Shown: positions 1 to 7,667, counted from the first letter of the stretch. The stretch is DNA of 23,995 nucleotides from Betaproteobacteria bacterium (GCA_028139685.1 JAOINQ010000013.1:1-23995); one strand, 5' to 3'. The notes: generated by a model from the letters alone, not told the origin. A program made the numbers and translations.

Positions 1-807
1 AACACTTTTATGACAGTTCCTATCAACGACTACAATATCTCCTGGGGCCACTGTCGCTTGCCAGACTATCTTATTTGATGTTGATGTTCCGTTAGTTACG
101 AAATAACTATGATCGGCATTAAATATACGAGCTGCATTCAATTCAGAGGCGGCAACAGGGCCTGTATGGTCCAGTAATTGACCTATTTCATCCACTGCAT
201 TACAAACGTCTGCCCGCAGCATATTTTCACCAAAGAATTGATGAAACATCTGACCAACTGGTGATTTTAGGAAAGCAACACCACCAGAGTGTCCGGGACA
301 ATGCCATGAATATGAACCATCTTGCGCATAATTTACAAGGGCTCTGAAAAATGGAGGAGGTAGAGAATCCATGTACGAACGAGCCTCTCGAATTATATGC
401 CGCGCAACAAACTCGGGTGTATCTTCAAACATATGAATAAATCCATGCATCTCTCTTAAAACGTCATTTGGTATATGTTTAGAAGTTCGAGTCTCACCGT
501 ATAGATATATTGGTATTTCATTGTTTCGAAATCTTATCGCTGAGATAAAAGCCCTGATACTCTTCAAAGCGGCCTCCATCTCCTCTGCAGATCCATCGCC
601 GAACTCTTCGTCATCTATCGACAAAATGAACGCTGACGCTCGGGACTGCTGTTGGGCAAACTGAGTTAAATCGCCAAAACTAGTTAACCCTAGGACTTCC
701 ATCCCCTCATTTTCAAGAGCTTCCGCTAAAGCACGCACACCAAACCCTGACGTGTTTTCAGAACGGAAGTCTTCATCTATTATGACTACTGGAAATTTAA
801 AATTCAT
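1..807 (-). CDS. Orn/Lys/Arg decarboxylase, N-terminal part (cut by window edge)
   Basis: PLP-dependent fold-type I basic amino acid decarboxylase, removing CO2 from ornithine, lysine or arginine to give a polyamine precursor; the substrate cannot be told from this part. About 269 residues are visible and the gene continues off the left edge. Residues 1 to about 115 resemble the receiver-like wing domain (VVIIDEDFRSENTSG near the start, then QQQSRASAFILSIDDEEF). From about 150 the PLP domain begins, with the family block WHCPGHSGG and later VTNGTSTSNK, which cradles the cofactor phosphate; the PLP lysine lies outside the window. I start at ATG 807 (MNFKFPVVIIDED) because family members begin at this point. 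An in-frame ATG at 840 would add 11 residues, and neither has a clear Shine-Dalgarno site. It is transcribed divergently from rpoH across a 137-base gap. Confidence 0.88.
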   Translation of the reverse strand, partial: MNFKFPVVIIDEDFRSENTSGFGVRALAEALENEGMEVLGLTSFGDLTQFAQQQSRASAFILSIDDEEFGDGSAEEMEAALKSIRAFISAIRFRNNEIPIYLYGETRTSKHIPNDVLREMHGFIHMFEDTPEFVARHIIREARSYMDSLPPPFFRALVNYAQDGSYSWHCPGHSGGVAFLKSPVGQMFHQFFGENMLRADVCNAVDEIGQLLDHTGPVAASELNAARIFNADHSYFVTNGTSTSNKIVWQATVAPGDIVVVDRNCHKSV

Positions 808-866
808 ATATTCGTTAAAAAGTGCACCTTTAACATACATTAAATTGGATTGGATTTGCTTTTTTT

Positions 867-896
867 TTGCCATCCACAGTGAACTTAGTTTATAAT
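867..896 (+). promoter_or_regulatory. sigma70-like promoter of rpoH
   Basis: TTGCCA at 867-872 (5 of 6 matches to the -35 consensus), an 18-base spacer and a perfect TATAAT at 891-896. The predicted start of transcription falls around 902-905, inside the CIRCE element, leaving a leader of about 40 bases. Inferred from sequence only. Confidence 0.65.
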
Positions 897-922
897 TAGC
901 ACTCGTAGTATCAGAGTGCTAA
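896..922 (+). promoter_or_regulatory. CIRCE element (HrcA operator) upstream of rpoH
   Basis: A perfect inverted repeat, TTAGCACTC (896-904), nine bases, GAGTGCTAA (914-922). It matches the canonical CIRCE consensus TTAGCACTC-N9-GAGTGCTAA in both arms and in spacing. CIRCE is bound by the heat-shock repressor HrcA. Here it starts on the last base of the -10 hexamer and covers the predicted transcription start, so bound HrcA should block rpoH transcription. The hrcA gene is not in this window. Confidence 0.95.
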
Positions 923-944
923 AAAAAAGTTAAGGAAAAGCTTG

Positions 945-1796
945 ATGAATAGTCTTACTATTGCTAATTTATGCCCCAGTCGAGATCTTAATGGGTACAT
1001 AGCTGCCGTTTATCAAATGCCAATGCTAAGTAAAGAAGAGGAAAAGCAGCTTGCAGAGGACCTCTTTCAAAAAGGTGATCTTGAATCAGCTCAAAAACTG
1101 GTTTTAGCACACCTTAGGGTAGTTGTCTCTGTCTCGAGACAATATTTAAGCTATGGTCTTCCTCAAGCTGACATCATTCAGGAGGGAAATGTTGGGTTGA
1201 TGAAGGCTGTGAGAAGGTTTGATCCTGCTAATGGGGCAAGGCTGTTCTCATTTGCAATCCACTGGATCAAGGCAGAAATTCACGAATTTATTCTACGTAA
1301 TTGGAAGATTGTAAAGGTCGCTACTACAAAAGCACAAAGGAAACTTTTTTTTAACTTACGATCTTTAAAAAGAAAGCTAAATTGTTCTGATTCACTCACG
1401 GAAGATGATGTAGAAAAAATTGCTGAAGCTCTAAAAGTAAAGAATAATGATGTAGAAGAAATGAATATACGTCTTTCTTACTCAGATTCATCGATCGATT
1501 ATCAGGAAGAAAACGGACTATCACAAAGTCTTAAGGCAAACGGAGCAGACCCTTATGAAATCCTATCAAACGATCAGGAGCAGTTTAAGATCAAAAATAC
1601 TATTGCTGAAGCGTTAAAGGAATTGGATGATCGAAGCAAACGAATTATAGAGGCAAGGTGGCTTAAGCTAGAAGAAGGTGCAAAACCCAAAACATTGAAA
1701 GAACTTGCCGATGAGTTAAATGTATCAGCAGAGAGGGTTCGGCAGATAGAGACTGCTGCGTTTAAAAAACTAAAAGAAGAGCTAAGTGTGAATTGA
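945..1796 (+). CDS. rpoH: RNA polymerase heat-shock sigma factor RpoH (sigma32)
   Basis: Alternative sigma factor that directs RNA polymerase to heat-shock promoters. The 283 residues fit the family length. Region 2 is clear (DIIQEGNVGLMKAVRRFDP, then SFAIHWIKAEIHEFILRNW). The family-diagnostic RpoH box QRKLFFNLR lies at residues 131-139, and region 4.2 at the C-terminus carries the helix-turn-helix LADELNVSAERVRQIE. I start at ATG 945 because AAGGAA at 932-937 sits 7 bases upstream. The TTG at 942 directly before it could also serve and would add one residue. It runs convergent to ctaB with 16 bases between the stops and no visible terminator hairpin. Transcription is probably controlled by the sigma70-like promoter and CIRCE operator just upstream, so both HrcA and the sigma32 response would be linked to chaperone status. 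Confidence 0.96.
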   Translation: MNSLTIANLCPSRDLNGYIAAVYQMPMLSKEEEKQLAEDLFQKGDLESAQKLVLAHLRVVVSVSRQYLSYGLPQADIIQEGNVGLMKAVRRFDPANGARLFSFAIHWIKAEIHEFILRNWKIVKVATTKAQRKLFFNLRSLKRKLNCSDSLTEDDVEKIAEALKVKNNDVEEMNIRLSYSDSSIDYQEENGLSQSLKANGADPYEILSNDQEQFKIKNTIAEALKELDDRSKRIIEARWLKLEEGAKPKTLKELADELNVSAERVRQIETAAFKKLKEELSVN

Positions 1797-1812
1797 ATTA
1801 AATTTTATTTAG

Positions 1813-2721
1813 CTAGCCAAAAACCTGCATTACCAGCTTGTCAATGATGAGCCCAGAAAACACTAAAGTGAGATAATAGATTGAATAACGAAATACATAT
1901 CTTGCGGCCCTTTCTGAATACTCAATATAAAGTTTCCAACAAAGGATAATAAAATAGAGAGTCGCAGCAAATGATACGGCTAAGTAAAAATAGCCGCTCA
2001 TCCCAACCAAGACAGGCGATATAGCCACCGGTAATAACAAAGATGCATACAATAAAATTTGTAACCGAGTGAATTTGGATCCATGAGTGACTGGGAGCAT
2101 TGGCAAACCTGTCCGCTTATAATCATCCACCCTATAAAGAGCAAGGGCCCAGAAATGAGGAGGTGTCCATACAAAAATGATTAGAAATAGAAGCCACGCT
2201 TCTGGGCTAACACTTCCATTAACAGCAGCCCATCCTAAAACTGGAGGCATGGCTCCAGAAGCCCCTCCAATGACGATATTTTGGGGGGTCAGTGGCTTTA
2301 GAACTACAGTGTATAAAAATGCATAACCAGCAAATGTGGCTAAGGTCAGATATGCTGTAATGCTGTTAACAAAAGTGATTAGTAAAATGAATCCAAAAGC
2401 ACCCAGTAAAATGGCAAAAATCAACGTTTGGTTTGTTGATAAATTTCCAGAAGGCAGCGGACGCCAAGCTGTTCTTGCCATTTTTGCATCAATTTGTTTT
2501 TCAATGAGACAATTAACTACAGCAGCCGCAGCAGAAAGCATCGCTATCCCAAGTGTAGCCCAGAAAAAAAGCTGTAACGAAAATGGTTGAGAAGCTTCAG
2601 TATTCCATGCCATAAACATGCCAATCATCGCACAGAACACTATCAGCATATTTACTCTAGGTTTCGTTAAATTCAAAAATTGAAAGAAACCTCTACTTGA
2701 CAAATTTATTACTGACGCCAT
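1813..2721 (-). CDS. ctaB: Protoheme IX farnesyltransferase (heme O synthase)
   Basis: Integral membrane UbiA-family prenyltransferase that adds a farnesyl group to heme B, giving heme O for oxidase assembly (CtaB/CyoE/COX10). The 302 residues are mostly hydrophobic with seven to nine predicted membrane segments. The first prenyl-diphosphate/Mg motif is N70-x7-D78 with AKMARTAWRPLPSG after it; the second is YRVDDYKRTGLPMLP at about 196-210. It starts 5 bases after the Sco-like gene, with GGTAGG before the ATG, and is the last gene of the oxidase unit, convergent with rpoH. Heme A synthase (ctaA/COX15), which would use its product and commonly sits beside it in relatives, is not here. Confidence 0.95.
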   Translation of the reverse strand: MASVINLSSRGFFQFLNLTKPRVNMLIVFCAMIGMFMAWNTEASQPFSLQLFFWATLGIAMLSAAAAVVNCLIEKQIDAKMARTAWRPLPSGNLSTNQTLIFAILLGAFGFILLITFVNSITAYLTLATFAGYAFLYTVVLKPLTPQNIVIGGASGAMPPVLGWAAVNGSVSPEAWLLFLIIFVWTPPHFWALALYRVDDYKRTGLPMLPVTHGSKFTRLQILLYASLLLPVAISPVLVGMSGYFYLAVSFAATLYFIILCWKLYIEYSERAARYVFRYSIYYLTLVFSGLIIDKLVMQVFG

Positions 2722-2726
2722 ATCAC

Positions 2727-3347
2727 CTACCCAATCCTAGATGCTTTCAATAGCCTAGAAAGATCCTTATACACTTTTTTTGGATCGGCACCAAATGGGT
2801 ATTTCATGATCAAGCGACCCAAAGGGTCTACAATCCAAAGTCCGACAAAGAACGTAGGCTCAGCATTAAAAGGTGTCTGATTAATATCAGTTTTAAATGT
2901 CCAAAGACCATCAAACTCTCCTCTATTTGAATCAGGTATCAACGAGTTTTCCTGAAAAGTAATCCACATTCGTTCTACCCTGAACCTATTTTTGCCAGTC
3001 ATGAGCCTTACCTGTCTCGTTAAATAAAGATTATCTCTGCACTCCTCAGCACATTTATCCCCTTGCGCTATATAAGCAAGAATCCATCGACCTTTGAGAG
3101 CTTCCAAACTAGTAACAGAGTCAATCGACGCGCTTGTATCAATCAGCGCGCTTTCTGTGATCGGACGACTAATCTCCTCTATTGTAAAAGTATCGAATGC
3201 AATAGGGGGTTCTATCAACTCTCCATAATTTAACAGTTTAGAGGGTTTGAAGAAATAATACGTGAGCGTAGCAAGAACGACTGGAGCAGCGCAAACGGAT
3301 ACTATCAACCAAAAGATTAAATTCTTCTTAGTTTGGTTTCTTAACAT
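2727..3347 (-). CDS. Sco-like membrane-anchored thioredoxin-fold protein of the oxidase cluster
   Basis: The 206-residue protein has one N-terminal membrane anchor (about 10-33) and a periplasmic domain. A CxxxC pair (C99, C103, in DKCAEECRD) precedes a helix ending in RQVRLMTGKNRFRVER, and WIVDPLGRLIMKYPFGADPKKVYKDLSRLLK closes it. This resembles the thioredoxin-like fold and copper-binding CxxxC of SCO1/SenC, but it belongs to the divergent short family found between SURF1 and ctaA/ctaB in Burkholderiales, often annotated as a hypothetical or cytochrome oxidase transmembrane protein. A role in copper delivery or thiol chemistry for CuA assembly is inferred. Its first 20 bases overlap the end of the SURF1 gene, so the two are probably translationally coupled. 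Confidence 0.8.
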   Translation of the reverse strand: MLRNQTKKNLIFWLIVSVCAAPVVLATLTYYFFKPSKLLNYGELIEPPIAFDTFTIEEISRPITESALIDTSASIDSVTSLEALKGRWILAYIAQGDKCAEECRDNLYLTRQVRLMTGKNRFRVERMWITFQENSLIPDSNRGEFDGLWTFKTDINQTPFNAEPTFFVGLWIVDPLGRLIMKYPFGADPKKVYKDLSRLLKASRIG

Positions 3348-4116
3348 TTATGTTTTTCCTACGTATCATTACGGCCAAACCAATGGAAAGTAGGCCAAAA
3401 AAAACCCATTGTACAGCATATCCCAAATGTTTAAATTTTTCGTCAGCCTTTAGTTGGATTTCTGCCTTTTTTAACCCCGAGTCAGATGGGATATTATTTC
3501 GCCATAAAATAAAAGGAAGAGCTGTTTTACTCGAAAGTGATTTCGTTTCTTCAGCAAAAGTATTTAATCGGTCCCAGGTTAAATTTTGCCAGAGAAAACC
3601 ATTTTTCATAATGTCTTCATTATTTGAAAGCTCAATTCTTTGCATCAAATCAGTCTCTATTCTCCCACTCACAAGGGAAGTAGATATGCTAGTGGGTAAA
3701 TAAAGGGTGCCTTTTACAAACTCCCTATAATTTGAAATTTCACCTGGCGCTTTCTTTGCCCATCCACGATTAACCCAGATGAAGTAATCCGAATCTTTAA
3801 AAGTAAAAGCAGAAATTACATGCACGCCCGGGATGCCATCGCTTTGTCTATTGTCGATGTATATCGTCGAATTTGGCACCCAGACTCCATACAAATTCAC
3901 CGTGTTAAGTTTTAAAGTCTCAACTTTTTCTTTAGATAAGCTATCATAATCATTGGAGCTTAAAGTTATAGGAAACGTGCCGTTTTGATTCGAATGGATT
4001 TTATACATATCCGCTTTAAATTGGGCCCTCGTTATCTGCCAATATGCCAAAGTGAAACAAAGGGCAGATAAGATGTAGAATACTAGGCTTTTAGAATTGA
4101 AATTATTGATGTTCAC
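3328..4116 (-). CDS. SURF1-family cytochrome oxidase assembly protein
   Basis: SURF1/Shy1 proteins are membrane proteins that help insert heme A into subunit I. The 262 residues show the family layout: an N-terminal membrane helix (about 10-29), a large periplasmic domain with IDNRQSDGIPGVHV and VNRGW (115-119), and a C-terminal helix preceded by HLGYAVQW (about 230-237), the most conserved SURF1 signature. The start is a GTG at 4114-4116 with no clear Shine-Dalgarno; no ATG lies early in frame. It is in the same direction as coxC but separated from it by the oppositely oriented DUF2909 gene, whose start is 16 bases away. Confidence 0.9.
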   Translation of the reverse strand: MNINNFNSKSLVFYILSALCFTLAYWQITRAQFKADMYKIHSNQNGTFPITLSSNDYDSLSKEKVETLKLNTVNLYGVWVPNSTIYIDNRQSDGIPGVHVISAFTFKDSDYFIWVNRGWAKKAPGEISNYREFVKGTLYLPTSISTSLVSGRIETDLMQRIELSNNEDIMKNGFLWQNLTWDRLNTFAEETKSLSSKTALPFILWRNNIPSDSGLKKAEIQLKADEKFKHLGYAVQWVFFGLLSIGLAVMIRRKNINVKKPN

Positions 4117-4132
4117 TTAATCTATTTTATAA

Positions 4133-4348
4133 ATGGTAAAGATATTAATCCTTATAGCTTTTGGTCTGATTATCTACAACATGGGTAAAGCGCTATTCAA
4201 TCTAGTCAGCAGTAAAGGTAGTTCAAAAAACCTATTAAAAGCCCTGGCGTTGCGTGTTTTATTTTCTGTTCTACTTTTTTGTATGATTTTAATAGCACAC
4301 TTTGCCGGATTTATAGATCCCACCGGTGTATCTTTAACTAATCAGTAA
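4133..4348 (+). CDS. DUF2909 twin-transmembrane small protein
   Basis: A 71-residue protein with two hydrophobic segments (about 3-24 and 40-63) joined by a short basic loop (SSKGSSKN). The loop is followed by LLKALALRVLFSVLLF, a pattern typical of the DUF2909 'twin transmembrane protein' found between cox3 and SURF1 genes in proteobacteria. Its function is unknown; the location suggests an accessory role with the oxidase. It lies on the plus strand inside an otherwise minus-strand unit, divergent from SURF1 by 16 bases and convergent with coxC by 28 bases. Transcripts reading from coxC into SURF1 would therefore be antisense to it. No clear Shine-Dalgarno site is seen. Confidence 0.8.
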   Translation: MVKILILIAFGLIIYNMGKALFNLVSSKGSSKNLLKALALRVLFSVLLFCMILIAHFAGFIDPTGVSLTNQ

Positions 4349-4376
4349 ACGCAATTTGCGCCTTGCTGCTCCATAG

Positions 4377-5240
4377 CTAAGTCCAATAAACCAGAACGTA
4401 TAGACCCAACCAAACCACATCAACAAAGTGCCAGTACCAGGCTGCCCCCTCAAATGCAAAGTGTTTTTCCGAAGAAAAATGTCCTCTAGCGAGGCGTGCC
4501 CATACTACTGAGAGCATTATAGCTCCGACGCAAACATGGAACCCATGAAATCCTGTCAATAAGAAAAACGTAGACCCATAAATACCGCTAGTGAGCTTGA
4601 GATTGAGATCGGCATAAGCATGCATATATTCATAAGCCTGGAACCCTACAAATACAAAACCCAACCCCATAGTGAGACCAAGCCACAAAAGACAATTGCC
4701 CCTACTATTTTCACGCAGATAGTGATGTGCGATCGTTAAGGTAACTCCTGAGGAAAGAAGTAAAGCTGTATTAATGGTGGGAATCCAAAGGGGACCCATA
4801 GTCTGAAACGGCTCAAAGGCACCACTCATTGGACCAGTGTTAGGCCATTGAGCGCTAAAATCTGGCCAAAGAAAAGACTGGTGATCGAGGTCTCCCAGCC
4901 AGGGCATTGATATAATTCTAGCGTAAAACAGCGCTCCAAAAAATGCAGCAAAAAACATCACTTCGCTAAAAATAAACCAACCCATGGACCATCTGAAGCT
5001 CAAATCTACCTTTGCTCCGTACTCACCCTTTTCTGACTCGCTTGCAACTTGACCAAACCAACCAAAAAACATGTAAACCAAAACAATTAACCCAGCAATG
5101 AGAACAAAGTGGGAATTAGGCACAGCATTCACGAGCCCTGCAGCCCCAAAAAGCGTAAGTATCATCGATACGGAACCAACCGCAGGCCACTTGGATGGGG
5201 CAGGAATAAAGTAGGATGAATCTTTCACAGCAGTTGACAT
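4377..5240 (-). CDS. coxC: Cytochrome c oxidase subunit III
   Basis: Subunit III of the aa3-type terminal oxidase, a membrane protein that stabilises the core and the proton pathway entrance. The 287 residues contain about seven membrane segments. Family blocks are visible: RWSMGWFIFSEVMFFAAFFGALFYAR, LLLSSGVTLTIAHH, GFHGFHVCVGAIML and the C-terminal WYWHFVDVVWLGLYVLVYW. The ATG at 5238-5240 has GAGG about 8 bases upstream. It follows ctaG by 28 bases; relatives often have a small DUF2970 gene in this gap, and none fits here. Confidence 0.97.
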   Translation of the reverse strand: MSTAVKDSSYFIPAPSKWPAVGSVSMILTLFGAAGLVNAVPNSHFVLIAGLIVLVYMFFGWFGQVASESEKGEYGAKVDLSFRWSMGWFIFSEVMFFAAFFGALFYARIISMPWLGDLDHQSFLWPDFSAQWPNTGPMSGAFEPFQTMGPLWIPTINTALLLSSGVTLTIAHHYLRENSRGNCLLWLGLTMGLGFVFVGFQAYEYMHAYADLNLKLTSGIYGSTFFLLTGFHGFHVCVGAIMLSVVWARLARGHFSSEKHFAFEGAAWYWHFVDVVWLGLYVLVYWT

Positions 5241-5268
5241 GATAATTTCCTCATTTTTTCTCTAAAAT

Positions 5269-5916
5269 TTACGACTCATTCAATATGTGATCTGCTTCTT
5301 GTACTCTTACTCTTAAGTCACCTCGATCAGGAGCGAGTACATTGTTCGAGACACGCTGTATATGTTCATAATAATGATTATTTGAAAGAAGTTCAAAAAA
5401 TGTATAACTCATAGTTATGTTTGTTATATCTTCTGGTATCTCCCTATCAATAACAAAAGCCACGGGAAAGATCCTTGTTTCTCCAGCTTTTAAATCTTGT
5501 TGCTCAAAGCAAAAGCATTCTAACTTCTTTAGATAAGCGCCCGCTTTCAATGGAGCATAGCTTGGGATAGCCTGTCCAGAGGACTTCATCATAGATGGGT
5601 TGGTAACTTCAAACTCAACAACCACAAGTTCTCCTGGATGAACTATCACGGATGATTTTTCGGCCTCAAAGGTCCAGGGACCATGCGTATTGGAGTCAAA
5701 CTCTATGGTCACTTGTCTCGCGTAATCAACCCCTTTAGCGTCAATCTCTTCAACCTTAACATCTGATTTCTCTTTCGCAGCCAGAATATTTATTCCAGTC
5801 GCTTCACATATAGCGTCATAAAAAGGAATAAGGCTGAATCCAAACCCAAACATTAGAAACGTCAAAACAACCAGCTTAAAGGATGTTAGTTTGTTGATTT
5901 TTTTTTGGCTTTGCAT
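5269..5916 (-). CDS. ctaG: Cytochrome c oxidase assembly protein CtaG/Cox11 (CuB insertion)
   Basis: Cox11-type copper chaperone that delivers copper to the CuB site of subunit I. The 215 residues have one N-terminal membrane helix (about 13-33) followed by FYDAIC with the conserved cysteine C37. The periplasmic immunoglobulin-like domain carries the copper-binding CFCF motif (C134, C136, in LECFCFEQQ) and later PVAFVIDREIP and ITMSYTFFEL. The start is ATG 5914-5916, two bases after the stop of the small assembly gene, so translation is probably coupled to it. This is the CoxI-associated Cox11 family, not the unrelated Caa3_CtaG family of Gram-positives. Confidence 0.96.
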   Translation of the reverse strand: MQSQKKINKLTSFKLVVLTFLMFGFGFSLIPFYDAICEATGINILAAKEKSDVKVEEIDAKGVDYARQVTIEFDSNTHGPWTFEAEKSSVIVHPGELVVVEFEVTNPSMMKSSGQAIPSYAPLKAGAYLKKLECFCFEQQDLKAGETRIFPVAFVIDREIPEDITNITMSYTFFELLSNNHYYEHIQRVSNNVLAPDRGDLRVRVQEADHILNES

Positions 5917-5918
5917 AG

Positions 5919-6050
5919 TTATGATGGCATCAACACATATTTAGCAATTACGCCAATAAAAAAAACAAAAGCTACGGAGGCCAGAGTGAGACCAACCCTT
6001 AGGTTAGTCCCGCCTCTTTTGTGATTTTTACTAGTAGTGTCCTTATCCAT
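5919..6050 (-). CDS. 43-residue cytochrome oxidase small assembly protein
   Basis: A short ORF (ATG 6048-6050, TAA 5919-5921) fills the gap between coxA and ctaG. It encodes 43 residues: a basic, polar N-terminus (MDKDTTSKNHKRGGTNLRVG) and one membrane helix (LTLASVAFVFFIGVIAKYVL), ending in MPS. In Burkholderiales a protein of the same size, position and pattern (basic N-terminus with NLR, then one helix ending near KYVL) is annotated as a cytochrome oxidase small assembly protein; I rely on memory of that family. It lies 24 bases after coxA and 2 before ctaG. The Shine-Dalgarno site is weak, suggesting coupling. Its molecular role is unproven. Confidence 0.82.
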   Translation of the reverse strand: MDKDTTSKNHKRGGTNLRVGLTLASVAFVFFIGVIAKYVLMPS

Positions 6051-6074
6051 ATTTTAAAAACTCAATTGAATTAC

Positions 6075-7667
6075 CTACTTTACAGTTGGTGGGGTTTCAA
6101 ATGTGTGAAATGGAGCTGGTGAGGGAACAGTCCACTCCAACCCGTCATCGGCATCCCATGGATTATCCTTAGCTTTCTCACCGCCGTTAATGCACTTAAT
6201 AATGCAGTATAAAAATACTAATTGAGCGAATCCGAATCCAAAGGCACCGATGGATGCTACAAGGTTAAAGTCTGCAAACTGCATAGGATAATCGGCGTAA
6301 CGTCTAGGCATTCCTGCTAAACCTAAGAAGTGCATAGGAAAGAAAGTTACGTTAAAGAATATCATCGATAGCCAAAAGTGTAACTTACCTAGTCCCTCGT
6401 CATACATATGTCCAGTCCATTTAGGTAACCAGTAATAAACTCCAGCAAACAGAGCAAACAGTGAGCCGGCTACCAACACGTAGTGGAAATGTGCAACAAC
6501 GTAATAAGTATCGTGTAACTGAATATCTAGCGGTGCAACTGAGAGTATGATTCCCGTCAACCCGCCAATGGTAAATACAACAATAAAACCAATCGAAAAC
6601 AACATAGGTGTTTCAAAAGTCATAGCGCCACGCCACATGGTGGCTAACCAGTTGAAGATTTTCACTCCAGTAGGCACAGCTATCAACATCGTTGCGTACA
6701 TGTAGAAAAGCTGCCCAGTCAGAGGCATGCCAGTAGTAAACATATGGTGGGCCCAAACAACAAAAGATAATATCGCTATCGATGCTGTTGCATAGACCAT
6801 TGAACTATACCCGAAGAGCTTTTTCCGTGAAAAAGTTGGGATGATTTCGGAGACAATCCCGAATGCTGGAAGAATCATGATGTACACTTCAGGGTGCCCA
6901 AAAAACCAGAATATATGTTGGTACATTACTGGGTCACCACCTCCAGCTGCATTAAAAAACGCTGTTCCAAAATGCCTATCCGTGAGAATCATCGTGATGG
7001 CCCCGGCTAATACTGGCATAACAGCGATTAAAAGGTACGCAGTTATTAACCATGTCCAAACAAATAAAGGCATTTTCATTAGAGTCATGCCCGGAGCTCT
7101 CATATTTAAAATGGTTGTAACTATATTGATACTGCCCATAATAGAAGAGGCACCCAGGATATGAACGGCAAAGATGGCTAGATCCATCCCCATACCCATT
7201 TGAATAGATAATGGCGCATAAAGGGTCCATCCAGCTGCAGTAGCGCCTCCTGGAACAAAAAATGACGCAAGCAACAGTAAGGCTGCGGGAATTACAAGCC
7301 AAAAACTTAGGTTGTTCATTCGTGCAAAAGCCATATCAGGAGCACCTATTTGCAAAGGAACCAACCAATTCGCAAACCCTACAAATGCAGGCATTATAGC
7401 CCCAAAAACCATAATCAATCCGTGCATAGTAGTTAGTTGGTTGAATAACTCAGGTTGGACGTACTGTAACCCTGGTTGGAACAACTCAGTTCTAATTCCT
7501 AGTGCAAGCACCCCGCCAAGAAGTAACATACTAAAACTAAACCACAGATACATCGTACCAATGTCCTTATGGTTAGTTGCGAATAACCAACGTCTCCAAC
7601 CTGTGGGATGATGATCATGCGAGTCATGTTGATCGGCATGATCTTGTGGTCCTAAAACTGCGCTCAT
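6075..7667 (-). CDS. coxA: Cytochrome c oxidase subunit I
   Basis: Catalytic subunit of an A1-type heme-copper oxidase that reduces O2 to water and pumps protons. The 530 residues form the 12-helix core. Visible ligands: low-spin heme H82 (TTMHG) and H395; high-spin heme H393 (VAHFHYV); CuB ligands H258 (FFGHPEVY, with cross-linking Y262) and H307-H308 (WAHHM). D111 (IGAPDMAF) marks the D-channel entrance, E260 the glutamate of A1 enzymes, and K336 (PTGVKIFNW) the K-channel. The N-terminus is His/Asp-rich (10-20), as in relatives. Its ATG overlaps the coxB stop in ATGA, with an AGGAGGAAG ribosome site inside the end of coxB. Whether heme A or heme O is loaded depends on a ctaA gene not seen here. 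Confidence 0.98.
   Translation of the reverse strand: MSAVLGPQDHADQHDSHDHHPTGWRRWLFATNHKDIGTMYLWFSFSMLLLGGVLALGIRTELFQPGLQYVQPELFNQLTTMHGLIMVFGAIMPAFVGFANWLVPLQIGAPDMAFARMNNLSFWLVIPAALLLLASFFVPGGATAAGWTLYAPLSIQMGMGMDLAIFAVHILGASSIMGSINIVTTILNMRAPGMTLMKMPLFVWTWLITAYLLIAVMPVLAGAITMILTDRHFGTAFFNAAGGGDPVMYQHIFWFFGHPEVYIMILPAFGIVSEIIPTFSRKKLFGYSSMVYATASIAILSFVVWAHHMFTTGMPLTGQLFYMYATMLIAVPTGVKIFNWLATMWRGAMTFETPMLFSIGFIVVFTIGGLTGIILSVAPLDIQLHDTYYVVAHFHYVLVAGSLFALFAGVYYWLPKWTGHMYDEGLGKLHFWLSMIFFNVTFFPMHFLGLAGMPRRYADYPMQFADFNLVASIGAFGFGFAQLVFLYCIIKCINGGEKAKDNPWDADDGLEWTVPSPAPFHTFETPPTVK

Noticed and set aside
808..840. Upstream in-frame ATG for the decarboxylase, adding 11 residues
   Set aside because: Family members begin at the MNFKFPVVIIDED position, and the extension (MYVKGALFNEY) is unlike them; neither start has a clear ribosome site, so 840 cannot be fully excluded.
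1797..1812. Bidirectional terminator between rpoH and ctaB
   Set aside because: Only 16 AT-rich bases with no inverted repeat.
4352..4362. Short palindrome CGCAA-T-TTGCG between DUF2909 and coxC
   Set aside because: Five-base arms with a one-base loop cannot form a stable hairpin, and there is no T-run on either strand.
6841..7164. Open frame on the plus strand inside coxA
   Set aside because: It is opposite a highly conserved coxA segment with all ligands intact, and its translation resembles no family; it is a shadow frame.
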